Part shown: piece after piece, positions 10,082 through 17,353 of the stretch
Position numbering within the stretch: position 1 is the first letter of the stretch
Layout: every line of letters begins with the position of its first letter
NCBI RefSeq assembly: GCF_009193305.1
Contig: NZ_WBVS01000006.1
Location: 62,001-126,000, forward strand
Length of the DNA: 64,000 nt
Reading direction: 5' to 3'
Source of the DNA: Bifidobacterium cebidarum
GTDB lineage: Bacteria > Actinomycetota > Actinomycetes > Actinomycetales > Bifidobacteriaceae
Notes under the pieces: model-generated
What the model saw: only the letters and a program-made list of their open reading frames with translations
What the model was told of the DNA's origin: nothing
The model's database searches: none
Program-made: the position numbers and the translations under genes

Positions 10082-10750
10082 ATGAGTAGTGAATCAACGG
10101 ATAAGCAGGCTGAGGTGGAAGCCAAGCCCAAGGCGTCGATTTTCGATGGTTGGAATGCGCCGCCGAACCTGGTCACATATTCGCGCATCGTGCTGGTGAT
10201 TATCTTCCTGGTGCTGGATGTTATGGCTGGCGAATGGGGGGCGAATAATCTTACGTTGCGTTGGGTGGCGGCAGTACTGTTCATCATCGCCGCCTCCACC
10301 GATAAGATCGACGGCTGGATGGCCCGCAAATACAATCAGGTCACCGAGATGGGCAAGCTCATGGATCCGATCGCGGATAAGCTCCTGACCTGTGGCGCCA
10401 TGATTGTATGCTCCGTGTTTGGCGAACTTGGTTGGTGGGTCACCATCCTGTTCCTGATTCGCGAGATCGGCATCACGGTGATGCGTTTCTTTGTGATGGA
10501 GCGCCCAGGTGGCAAGGTGATCGCCGCAGCTTGGCCGGGTAAGCTCAAGACCGTGTTCCAGTGCGTGGGTCTCTCCATGCTGCTGCTGCCGATGTGGTCA
10601 TTGGAGAACAGCGCCACTACGCCGCTGTGGCTCACCGCCTACTACTTCCTGACCTATACGATCATATATGTGGCGTTGGTACTGTGCCTCTATTCCGGCG
10701 GCGTGTACCTGTACAACACGTTCGTGGCGCCGAAGAAGGCGGACAAGTAA
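10082..10750 (+). CDS. pgsA: CDP-diacylglycerol-glycerol-3-phosphate 3-phosphatidyltransferase (PgsA)
   Basis: An integral membrane CDP-alcohol phosphatidyltransferase of about 222 residues that makes phosphatidylglycerol phosphate. The family signature D-G-x2-A-R-x8-G-x3-D-x3-D is complete in DGWMARKYNQVTEMGKLMDP and the following IAD. Several hydrophobic helices surround it. A GTG three codons upstream (10073), with GGGGG four bases before it, is an equally possible start. Its position before cinA and clgR is the standard actinobacterial order, which supports the PgsA assignment over other CDP-alcohol transferases. Confidence 0.9.
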   Translation: MSSESTDKQAEVEAKPKASIFDGWNAPPNLVTYSRIVLVIIFLVLDVMAGEWGANNLTLRWVAAVLFIIAASTDKIDGWMARKYNQVTEMGKLMDPIADKLLTCGAMIVCSVFGELGWWVTILFLIREIGITVMRFFVMERPGGKVIAAAWPGKLKTVFQCVGLSMLLLPMWSLENSATTPLWLTAYYFLTYTIIYVALVLCLYSGGVYLYNTFVAPKKADK

Positions 10751-10784
10751 GCGAAGCTTGAACCGTCAAGCATTGAATGCAGGA

Positions 10785-10814
10785 TGGGATGTGGCTCAGG
10801 CCGCATCCCATTTT
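10785..10814 (+). terminator. Intrinsic terminator after pgsA
   Basis: TGGGATG pairs with CATCCCA, extended by GGC/GCC around a small loop, and is followed by TTTT. It separates pgsA from cinA. Confidence 0.75.
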
Positions 10815-10875
10815 CGTAAAGGTTGTTGCATCAGAGTTGCTGTTTCTCTGTGCGCTGGTCGAGAGGATTGCTGAT

Positions 10876-11430
10876 ATGAGCATTGCGGATACTGTGAACA
10901 TGAGCCAGTTGCGTCAAGCATGCGATACTGCCGCTACGCAGATCTTGAAGATATGCGAAGCCCGTGGCGCAAAAATCGCTTGCGCGGAATCATTGACCGG
11001 GGGATTGCTTGCGGATGCTTTCGTACGCATCCCCGGTGCCTCGAACGTATTCCTCGGTTCAGCGGTCACGTATGACATCAAAGCCAAAGCGTCCGTGCTC
11101 GGCGTGGATCGCGGGCTGCTGGAGCGTGAAGGCGCCGTGCACCCCGAGGTCGCGCGCCAGATGGCCGCCGCAACGGCGAAACTCTACGATCAGCCGGGAT
11201 ACGCTGACCATATCATCGGCCTTTCCACTACCGGTGTGGCCGGACCTGGTCCCGATGGAGACAAGCCGGTTGGACTGGTATATGTTGGTTTCCGTGCTCC
11301 AGCGCAACTGACGGCTGACCGTGTCGAGTGCATTGAAGCGGTGGAATTGCGCTTGTCTGGCACACGCGAAGAGGTGCGTCTGCAAACCGTGTTCAGCGCG
11401 CTGAACCATGTGCGACAACTGCTTGGATAA
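10876..11430 (+). CDS. CinA-family nicotinamide-nucleotide amidohydrolase (PncC domain)
   Basis: A 184-residue single-domain CinA C-terminal protein, the type that deamidates NMN in pyridine-nucleotide salvage. Visible blocks are [22 protein letters not shown] (active-site Ser/Thr region), [32 protein letters not shown] and [24 protein letters not shown]. The N-terminal COG1058 domain of full-length CinA is absent, as is usual in actinobacteria. The frame is open upstream from 10777, but ATG 10876 has GAGAGG at a good distance. It sits in the pgsA-cinA-clgR-recA order. Confidence 0.92.
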   Translation: MSIADTVNMSQLRQACDTAATQILKICEARGAKIACAESLTGGLLADAFVRIPGASNVFLGSAVTYDIKAKASVLGVDRGLLEREGAVHPEVARQMAAATAKLYDQPGYADHIIGLSTTGVAGPGPDGDKPVGLVYVGFRAPAQLTADRVECIEAVELRLSGTREEVRLQTVFSALNHVRQLLG

Positions 11431-11543
11431 GGGCATCAGCTAAACCTGAGTCTATTTTCAGCAACTTTTCAGGAATAAAACCATGGGTGTGTGGTGTTGA
11501 ACCTTATGGAAACAATGTACAGGCCTGGAAGGGGGCTAAGGCG

Positions 11544-12056
11544 ATGGAAACGATGACGCCAATCAATGAGCAAATGGATGTTGCCGTCAAGACTCCGATG
11601 AGAGTGCAGCCGGGTATTGCGCGCATGCGTGAACTCACCCCGGCCCAGCGCCGTGCGGTGGTGTTCGCCCAGCAGCAGGTTTTGAAGGCTCAGGCCGCTA
11701 AGAGGGCCAAGGACGTGCGCGAGGCCGCTCGCGCACGTATGCGTCAGGAAGAGGACGACGAGATGCGCCCGCGCACAGCTGCGGTGAAGAGCGTGGTCGC
11801 TGAGGCCGCTCCTCACGATGTGTCGTTGCGTGAAGCGATTGGCCATGTGCTGCGTGACCTGCGTACGCGTGATCGTCGTACGTTGCGCGAGGTGTCTGAG
11901 AAGGCGGGTGTGTCTCTGGGCTATCTTTCTGAAGTGGAACGCGGTCAGAAGGAGGCCAGCTCGGAGTTGCTGAGTTCGATCGCCGATTCGCTTGGTGTGA
12001 GTACCGCGCAGATGCTGCGCATGGTTGCGGATTATCTTGATTCGGTTGCTGAGTAA
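11544..12056 (+). CDS. clgR: XRE-family regulator ClgR
   Basis: A 170-residue DNA-binding protein. The C-terminal half is a helix-turn-helix of the XRE/Cro type ([40 protein letters not shown]). The first 85 residues are a charged, Ala/Arg/Gln-rich helical region longer than in many ClgR proteins. Its place between cinA and DUF3046-recA is diagnostic in actinobacteria for ClgR, an activator of clp protease genes, known also from B. breve. The ATG at 11544 is preceded by AAGGGGG; the frame is open further upstream. A strong terminator follows, so recA is expressed separately. Confidence 0.88.
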   Translation: METMTPINEQMDVAVKTPMRVQPGIARMRELTPAQRRAVVFAQQQVLKAQAAKRAKDVREAARARMRQEEDDEMRPRTAAVKSVVAEAAPHDVSLREAIGHVLRDLRTRDRRTLREVSEKAGVSLGYLSEVERGQKEASSELLSSIADSLGVSTAQMLRMVADYLDSVAE

Positions 12057-12117
12057 TTCATTGGATGGAACTGAGTGATTGAACGCGCCGTTAGTGGCGC
12101 CGATAGGCGTGTGGGAT

Positions 12118-12152
12118 GGGTCTGCGACTGTCTATGGTCGCAGACCCTTTTT
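12118..12152 (+). terminator. Strong intrinsic terminator after clgR
   Basis: GGGTCTGCGAC (12118-12128) pairs perfectly with GTCGCAGACCC (12137-12147) around an eight-base loop, followed by TTTTT. The T-tract continues as a tandem repeat. Confidence 0.95.
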
Positions 12153-12176
12153 GTTTTTGTTTTTGTTTTTGTTTTG
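12148..12176 (+). repeat. Tandem TTTTTG hexamer tract
   Basis: Four full TTTTTG units and a fifth shortened one (TTTTG) follow directly on the clgR terminator stem. This is a simple-sequence tract prone to slippage. It lies about 45 bp upstream of the DUF3046 start and so could also vary spacing in that gene's promoter region. Confidence 0.9.
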
Positions 12177-12221
12177 GGTGCATTCTACACCGTGTTCGCC
12201 GGGTGTGGCACACTGTCGAGT

Positions 12222-12455
12222 ATGCGTGAACGTGAATTTTGGGAGTTGCTGGAGGAAGTGTTCGGCCGCAGCTATGGCCGTTCGCTGGCGCAGGATCAGA
12301 GAATGCCCAGATTGGCGAACATGACCGTGATTGAGGCGCTTGATGCCGGTGAAGAGCCGCGCGTGGTCTGGAACGTGCTATGTGACCAGATGGAGGTGCC
12401 GGATTCCAGGCGATGGGGCCATGACCACAATGCGCCTCCGTTGCCGGCGGCATGA
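12222..12455 (+). CDS. DUF3046 family protein
   Basis: A 77-residue protein of unknown function found next to recA across actinobacteria. It begins MREREFWELLEEVFG and keeps the family core YGRSLAQDQRMPRLANMTVIEALDAGEEPRVVWNVLCDQMEVPDSRRWG. The open frame extends to 12075 through the T-rich tract, but the earlier part is not protein-like and the family normally starts at this MRE. No clear Shine-Dalgarno sequence precedes the ATG. Confidence 0.88.
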   Translation: MREREFWELLEEVFGRSYGRSLAQDQRMPRLANMTVIEALDAGEEPRVVWNVLCDQMEVPDSRRWGHDHNAPPLPAA

Positions 12456-12514
12456 TATCGAATCCGGTGGTGATGCCGTTTTCGTGGTATTTCGGGCGTG
12501 TTGTTCACCGATTT

Positions 12515-12528
12515 CGAACAAATGTTCG
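12515..12528 (+). promoter_or_regulatory. LexA (SOS) box of recA
   Basis: CGAACAAATGTTCG is a full match to the Gram-positive/actinobacterial SOS consensus CGAAC-N4-GTTCG. It lies just upstream of the TATAGT box, so LexA binding would block the promoter. Confidence 0.9.
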
Positions 12529-12594
12529 CGTGTTGTTCTATAGTTGTCCACAGCGAGATGAAGCCACATACATGGGTGCGGTAATGATTCGAGC

Positions 12595-12628
12595 AGTGCA
12601 AAGCCTTGCGGCAGTAAGGTTTTGCACT
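12595..12628 (+). repeat. Hairpin in the recA 5' leader
   Basis: AGTGCAAAGCCTT (12595-12607) pairs with AAGGTTTTGCACT (12616-12628), thirteen pairs with one G-U, around an eight-base loop. There is no U-tract after it, so it is not a standard terminator. It may affect recA mRNA stability or translation. Confidence 0.75.
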
Positions 12629-12756
12629 GATCATGTGCCGTATGCGAGGTATGCGAGCAAGCTCGGACCACATAGGCCGTTCGGGCTTGCCTTCAGGGGC
12701 GATGCTTACATACGGTGGAGTAATCAACCGCACGCGACTTCGATAAGGAGAAGATC

Positions 12757-13962
12757 ATGGCACAGGAAACCAAGTCGGCTCAGAAACCGGCAGGTGCGGC
12801 CGAACACGAGCTTGATCCCAAGCGCAAGGCCGCGCTGGATGCCGCATTGGCCCAAGTGGAGAAGAGCTTTGGCAAGGGCTCAGCGATGCGGCTTGGCGAT
12901 AGGCCGGAACAAAACGTCGAGGTGATTTCCACCGGGTCGTTGGCCTTGGACATGGCGCTCGGTATTGGCGGTCTTCCCAAGGGGCGCATCGTCGAGATTT
13001 ATGGCCCGGAGTCTTCCGGCAAGACCACGTTGGCGCTGCATGTAGTGGCCAACGCCCAGAAGAGCGGTGGCGTCGCCGCTTACATCGATGCCGAACATGC
13101 CCTTGATCCGGCATATGCGCGAAAACTCGGTGTGGATACGGATTCCTTGATTGTCTCCCAGCCGGATAACGGCGAACAGGCGTTGGAAATCGCCGACATG
13201 CTGATTCGTTCCGGTGCGTTGGACGTCATTGTCATTGATTCAGTGGCTGCGTTGGTGCCGAAAGCTGAAATCGACGGTGATATGGGAGACAGCCACGTCG
13301 GTTTGCAGGCACGACTGATGAGCCAGGCGCTGCGCAAGATGACCGGTGCATTGGCGCAGGCCGGTACCACCGCCATTTTCATCAACCAGTTGCGTGAGAA
13401 GATCGGCGTGTTCTTCGGAAACCCCGAAACCACCACCGGTGGTAAGGCGTTGAAGTTCTATGCATCGGTGCGTATGGATATTCGTCGTATCCAGACCATC
13501 AAGAACGGTGATGAGGCTGTTGGCAACCGTACCCGTGTCAAGGTGGTGAAGAATAAGATGGCACCGCCTTTCAAGTCCGCTGAATTCGACATGCTCTATG
13601 GCGAGGGCATCTCCCGCGAGGGCTCGGTTATCGATATGGCTCAGCAGGTCGGGGTGGTCAAGAAGTCCGGTTCCTGGTTCACCTATGAGGGCGATCAGCT
13701 TGGCCAAGGCCGTGAGAAGGTGCGCCAGTTCCTGAAGGACAATCCGGCCATCACCGAGGAGATTGAGAACAAGGTCAAGGCTCAGTTTGGCCTGATTGCT
13801 CCATCCGATCAGTTTGCCGAAGATGAGGAGGCCACTGCAGCTGCGGCTGTCAGTGAGGCTGCGGCCGCGGATGCGGCTAAGGACAGCAAGGCGGCTGCGG
13901 CTAAATCCACTACTCGGGCATCTAAAGCCGCACCTGATAAGGCGCCGGCAGCTAAGGTCTGA
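12757..13962 (+). CDS. recA: Recombinase RecA
   Basis: A 401-residue ATP-dependent strand-exchange protein and LexA co-protease. Walker A is GPESSGKTT at about 83-91, followed by [21 protein letters not shown] and [22 protein letters not shown] (Walker B and loop L1), and [31 protein letters not shown] (loop L2). The C-terminus beyond about residue 345 is an Ala/Lys/Asp-rich tail longer than in E. coli. ATG 12757 has AAGGAG at a good distance. Transcription should be LexA-controlled through the box at 12515. recX follows after two bases. Confidence 0.98.
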   Translation: MAQETKSAQKPAGAAEHELDPKRKAALDAALAQVEKSFGKGSAMRLGDRPEQNVEVISTGSLALDMALGIGGLPKGRIVEIYGPESSGKTTLALHVVANAQKSGGVAAYIDAEHALDPAYARKLGVDTDSLIVSQPDNGEQALEIADMLIRSGALDVIVIDSVAALVPKAEIDGDMGDSHVGLQARLMSQALRKMTGALAQAGTTAIFINQLREKIGVFFGNPETTTGGKALKFYASVRMDIRRIQTIKNGDEAVGNRTRVKVVKNKMAPPFKSAEFDMLYGEGISREGSVIDMAQQVGVVKKSGSWFTYEGDQLGQGREKVRQFLKDNPAITEEIENKVKAQFGLIAPSDQFAEDEEATAAAAVSEAAAADAAKDSKAAAAKSTTRASKAAPDKAPAAKV

Positions 13963-13964
13963 AT

Positions 13965-14645
13965 GTGATTAGTGCTGAAGCATTTCTGCAGCGCAACCCG
14001 GTTGTGCTGCAGACTGCCAATGAACCGGAATCGGGAAGCGTATCGTCTCTCGATGAAGCAGAGGATTCTGCTCGTAGTATGTCCAATGATTCTGGGCATG
14101 CGGGTGGAATGATTACTGGGACTACGCGTAGGCGTGGTATGACTTCATGGAACGCGCGGTCTGCTGGAAATGCGGGTGCCGATGATCCTAGTGATGTGGA
14201 TGCATGCCGTGAAGCTGCATTGCGGTTGCTCGATGCTGCTCCTCGCTCGTCAGGGGCTCTGCGTGACCGGTTGCTGGGCAAAGGATATGCTGAAGATGTA
14301 GTCGAAGGCGTAATCGAGCGCTTGATTGCTGTACATCTCATTAATGACCTCGATTATGCGCAGTCCGTGGTGCGTGTATGCGCTAACCGTATGATGGGCC
14401 GCCGTGGCACCATGATGGAGCTTGCTCGTAAGGGAGTTGATCGTGTGCTTGCTACCCAAGTTGTGAACGAAGCCGAGCAAAACGGTGTGTTTGAGGAAGC
14501 GGCATGGGAATTGGGGCGCCGCGTGGCACGCAAGACGGAAGGGTTGGATCGTCAAGTACGTCAGCGTCGCTTTTGGGCTGCAGGAGGGCGCAAAGGGCAT
14601 AACCCGTCAATTCTTCGTGAAGTAGCTGCCGAATTGCTACATTAG
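13965..14645 (+). CDS. recX: Regulatory protein RecX
   Basis: A 226-residue protein that inhibits RecA filament growth. The C-terminal 150 residues show the RecX three-helix repeats (CREAALRLLDAAPRSSGALRDRLLGKGYAEDVVEGVIERLIAVHLINDLDYAQSVVR). The first 75 residues are poorly conserved and low in structure. The GTG start lies two bases after the recA stop, so recX is co-transcribed with, and probably translated by readthrough of ribosomes from, recA. A small GTCCGG/CCGGAC hairpin follows the stop at 14645. Confidence 0.9.
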   Translation: MISAEAFLQRNPVVLQTANEPESGSVSSLDEAEDSARSMSNDSGHAGGMITGTTRRRGMTSWNARSAGNAGADDPSDVDACREAALRLLDAAPRSSGALRDRLLGKGYAEDVVEGVIERLIAVHLINDLDYAQSVVRVCANRMMGRRGTMMELARKGVDRVLATQVVNEAEQNGVFEEAAWELGRRVARKTEGLDRQVRQRRFWAAGGRKGHNPSILREVAAELLH

Positions 14646-14668
14646 TCCGGTCTTCTCCGGACCATATG

Positions 14669-14674
14669 TATAAT
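14669..14674 (+). promoter_or_regulatory. rnpB: -10 box of rnpB
   Basis: A perfect TATAAT ends about eight bases before the inferred 5' end of the RNase P RNA. The -35 region is weak. Confidence 0.7.
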
Positions 14675-14681
14675 TGCCTGC

Positions 14682-15053
14682 TTGAGACCTCTTGATGGCC
14701 GCGGCCGTGATCTTCATTGGGATCGGCTGAGGAACTTCCGGGCTCCGCAGAGCACGATGGCGGATAACGTCCGCCCAGGGTGACCTGAGAGATAGCGCAG
14801 CAGAGAATAGACCGCCCGCGCAAGTGGGTAAGGGTGAAACGGCGGTGTAAGAGACCACCGGGCCTCTGGTAACAGGTGGCCGCATGGCAAGCCTCATCGG
14901 GAGCAAGGCCAAGCAGATGGCGGTAAGGGCTGCTCGCCCGTGCCATCGGGTAGGCTGCTAGAGCCTAGCGGTGACGCTAGGTCGAGATGGATGGCCATCC
15001 GTCTGCGGCGTTCGCGCCACAGACGACAGAACCCGGGGTATAAGAGGTCTCAC
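14682..15053 (+). ncRNA. rnpB: RNase P RNA (type A)
   Basis: This is the catalytic RNA that trims tRNA 5' ends. The P1 helix is formed by GAGACCTC (14684-14691) and GAGGTCTC (15044-15051). The conserved cores are present: GAGGAACTTCCGGGCTCC near 14729 (CR-I), the GAGAGATAG-like region, GGTAAGGGTGAAACGG, the AAG-rich block near 14905, and ACAGAACCCGGGGTATAAG before the 3' strand of P1 (CR-V). Length about 370 nt fits the actinobacterial form. Ends are set from P1 and are approximate by a few bases. Confidence 0.95.
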
Positions 15054-15091
15054 TTCATTTATCCGCATTTGGTGCATCCATCGATGCATCA

Positions 15092-15421
15092 TCAATCGAC
15101 GATGCCAGTGGCGATGCGTTTGAGCTCGGCCAGATGACTTTGGAACGCAGTTCGTCCGGTCGGCGTCATCGCATACCAACGCACCATGTGCCGGCTGCCG
15201 TCCGACTCGCGTTTGGACACGGATACATACCCGCAATCGGCGAGCGTCTTCAGATGCTTGGAGCAAGCAGCATCATTCATGCCCAGTGTGCCCCTGATTG
15301 CGGCGAACTGCATCTCATCTACAGCGGCGAGTATGCCGCAGATACGCAACCGCATCGGCTCGTGAATCACCGGGTCGAAATGTGGTTCGATCGCCGTGTG
15401 CTTTGACCTTCTCGGTGGCAT
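15092..15421 (-). CDS. Winged-helix transcriptional regulator (HTH_34/ArsR-like)
   Basis: A 109-residue protein. DPVIHEPMRLRICGILAAVDEMQFAAIRGTLGMNDAACSKHLKTLADCGYVSVSK is the winged-helix fold of the PF13601 kind, with a recognition helix at NDAACSKHLKTL, and MTPTGRTAFQSHLAELKRI closes it. It has no sensor domain. The start at 15421 is two bases after the stop of the upstream membrane-protein gene, so both come from one transcript driven by the palindromic promoter at 16247-16303, which it probably controls. It is a clear paralogue of the regulator at 63541-63852. Confidence 0.88.
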   Translation of the reverse strand: MPPRRSKHTAIEPHFDPVIHEPMRLRICGILAAVDEMQFAAIRGTLGMNDAACSKHLKTLADCGYVSVSKRESDGSRHMVRWYAMTPTGRTAFQSHLAELKRIATGIVD

Positions 15422-15423
15422 AG

Positions 15424-16188
15424 CTATATCTTCGCCAACGCCTGGGACGCAAGACGGTCGTAGCCGGTCTCGCCCGCCACGAAAAACACCGCCCACAACA
15501 TGGTCGCTATCATCACCCACCATGCGGTGCGGAATGGGTCCCTGTTGCTCCAGTTCAGATAAACGAGCGAACCTGCATAGGCGATGAGCATGACGTACAT
15601 CGTGGCGTGCAGCACATGCATGCGGATGTTCATCGGGCGCACGCCGAACGTAAGGAACCAGGGCCACAGCAACGGGACGCTGGCGTCACGCCGATCACCT
15701 GCTCCCTGCGCGTTGGCCAGCCAGCGCATCATCTGATAGGCCACGACGATGCATGCCAAATTGATCGCAAGACATAGCCATACGCACCATTGGCTGTATG
15801 CGCTGTACCTCAGCGTCTCATCGATTAATGGCTTGAAATAGTCATCGATTTCCTCGACGGGGATGTTCCGGTGCGAGGCTTGGCTTATCGCATCATCGTA
15901 CTCGCCCTGCAGTGTCGTGAGGCGATTCCATGTCCAGGAGTCAAATGCGCTGCTAATCTGGATGCTCAGCACGTCGAAGGCCATGAGCAACGCGATTGTC
16001 GGATAAAGCCATCGAGGCGGAGACAGGCGTGTCGACAGTGCCGAACGGTCACGTTCGATGCCTTTCAGGAGGCGAATTGCCGCATCGGGCGTCAATGGGT
16101 TCGTCTCGTCGGGGAGGGGACTGGTCGTGTCTTTGACGGACGATACATGAAAGACATCGTTGGTGTCGTCTCGGATAGAACGCGTCAT
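15424..16188 (-). CDS. Uncharacterised membrane protein paired with a winged-helix regulator
   Basis: A 254-residue protein with no family I recognise. Residues 1-60 are soluble and polar. Hydrophobic helices follow at about 62-82 (LYPTIALLMAFDVLSIQISS), 135-155 (WCVWLCLAINLACIVVAYQMM), 175-185, 193-212 (LHATMYVMLIAYAGSLVYLN) and 222-240 (AWWVMIATMLWAVFFVAGE), with an acidic loop at 95-125. GGAAAGGAAA precedes the ATG. It is the first gene of a two-gene operon with the HTH gene. By analogy with similar pairs it could be a sensor or the regulator's target; that is speculation. Confidence 0.75.
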   Translation of the reverse strand: MTRSIRDDTNDVFHVSSVKDTTSPLPDETNPLTPDAAIRLLKGIERDRSALSTRLSPPRWLYPTIALLMAFDVLSIQISSAFDSWTWNRLTTLQGEYDDAISQASHRNIPVEEIDDYFKPLIDETLRYSAYSQWCVWLCLAINLACIVVAYQMMRWLANAQGAGDRRDASVPLLWPWFLTFGVRPMNIRMHVLHATMYVMLIAYAGSLVYLNWSNRDPFRTAWWVMIATMLWAVFFVAGETGYDRLASQALAKI

Positions 16189-16246
16189 CGCGGTTTCCTT
16201 TCCGGTAGCCCGCGGCCTGTCATCGTTGACATCGGGTCGGTTGGGT

Positions 16247-16303
16247 TCGGTTTGTTTTCCTTACAGGAAAGTATAAAGCTTTCCTGTAAGGAAAACAAAC
16301 CGA
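16247..16303 (-). promoter_or_regulatory. Nested palindromic operator overlapping the promoter of the regulator operon
   Basis: Two 25-bp arms (16247-16271 and 16279-16303) are perfect inverted copies around the seven bases TATAAAG. Each arm itself contains a dyad, TTTCCT-N3-AGGAAA. On the minus strand the structure holds a near-consensus promoter: TTGTTT (-35, 16293-16298), 17 bp, TATACT (-10, 16270-16275). Any protein binding the dyads would cover both boxes, so this is a probable autoregulatory operator for the 15092-15421 regulator. Confidence 0.8.
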
Positions 16304-16481
16304 CCTATCAGGCTACGTCGTGGCATGTTTCGGAACCATGTCGGGAAAGAATGAGTTTTCTCTTGGCGAGTTGCCAAGGATTCACGTGTTGTTCGTCTAC
16401 AATGAAACTTACCCAAGCGGTGATGATGCCGTTTGGACCACATATAGCGGACAACACCGCTTGAGTCATTAGGAGGTCAAC

Positions 16482-17144
16482 ATGGAAATCGTCGTTACCG
16501 GACGTCACACGCAGATCAAGCAAAGGTTCCGTGATGTTGTTGAGTCCAAGATGAATCGTGTGACCGCTATCGCCCCGGATGCTCAGCGCGCGCAGATTGT
16601 GCTGACCCATGAGGGCAACCCGCGTCAGGCCGATACCGCCAAGCGCGTGGAAATCACCGTTATCGCAGGCCGTACCGTGGTGCGCGCCGAAGCTTCCAGC
16701 ACGGATGAGTTCAGCGCACTGGATATGGCGCTCGACAAGCTGACGCTTCGCCTGCGTCGCACCCGCGATCGCCGTAAGGATCATCGTCGCGGCTACACCA
16801 ACCCGGTGCCGGTCGATTTGGGTGTCGCCGCTCCGGAACCTGAGGCCGAGGAGGCTGAGGAGGAGCCGAACAACAGCCCGGCAGCTGCGGTCGCCTCCGA
16901 CCTCGGTCCTGGCGAGTCCGTGGAAGTTCAGGTTGGTGATACGCCGATTGTCATCCGTCGTAAGCTGCACATCGCAGAACCGATGAGCATCGATGAGGCC
17001 CTGTACGAGATGGAGCTCATCGGTCACGACTTCTTCTTGTTCGTCAACAAGGAGACTGGCCGTCCGTCCGTCGTCTACCACCGCCACGGTTGGAGCTACG
17101 GCGTCTTCGAGATCGATACCCCGGAGAACGTCAAGAAGGACTGA
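16482..17144 (+). CDS. hpf: Ribosome hibernation promoting factor, long form (HPF)
   Basis: A 220-residue protein that dimerises 70S ribosomes into inactive 100S particles in slow growth. The N-terminal HPF/YfiA domain (MEIVVTGRHTQIKQRFRDVVESKMNRV) runs to about residue 105 and the C-terminal dimerisation domain (IVIRRKLHIAEPMSIDEALYEMELIGHDFFLFVNKETGRPSVVYHRHGWSYGVFE) from about 160. An acidic linker (PEPEAEEAEEEPNN) joins them. AGGAGG precedes the ATG. The leader contains an AAGCGGTG/CACCGCTT pair (16415-16422, 16455-16462) and a TACAAT box near 16397. Confidence 0.95.
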   Translation: MEIVVTGRHTQIKQRFRDVVESKMNRVTAIAPDAQRAQIVLTHEGNPRQADTAKRVEITVIAGRTVVRAEASSTDEFSALDMALDKLTLRLRRTRDRRKDHRRGYTNPVPVDLGVAAPEPEAEEAEEEPNNSPAAAVASDLGPGESVEVQVGDTPIVIRRKLHIAEPMSIDEALYEMELIGHDFFLFVNKETGRPSVVYHRHGWSYGVFEIDTPENVKKD

Positions 17145-17174
17145 TTAGCCCGATAGAGCAATAGTTGCATAGGA

Positions 17175-17214
17175 ATGAGCCGCTTCCCGATAAGGAGGCG
17201 GCTCATTTGTTTGT
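17175..17214 (+). terminator. Hairpin terminator after hpf
   Basis: ATGAGCCGC-T-TCC pairs with GGA-G-GCGGCTCAT around a six-base loop, followed by a T-rich stretch (TTGTTTG). Confidence 0.75.
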
Positions 17215-17353
17215 TGTTCGTCTGACGAGACAAGGATCTTATTACTGAACGATATATCTATTTTTCGTATTTTGGTCGAAAAAATCAGAGAATCTGAGAG
17301 GCGGTCGGTATTCTGGTACGCGGAACCACCGTAATCAATCAAGGGAGAACCCA

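Larger units (their letters stand above)
12456..12756 (+). other. Intergenic region upstream of recA
   Basis: This 301-bp stretch has no gene. It carries a LexA-type box at 12515, a TATAGT -10-like box at 12539-12544, a strong leader hairpin at 12595-12628 and an AAGGAG ribosome site about 18 bases before the recA ATG. The inferred leader is about 200 nt, which is long for an SOS gene. Confidence 0.7.

Noticed and set aside
14646-15091. Small protein-coding frames in the recX downstream region
   Set aside because: The sequence is the RNase P RNA; its conserved cores and P1 helix explain the whole stretch.
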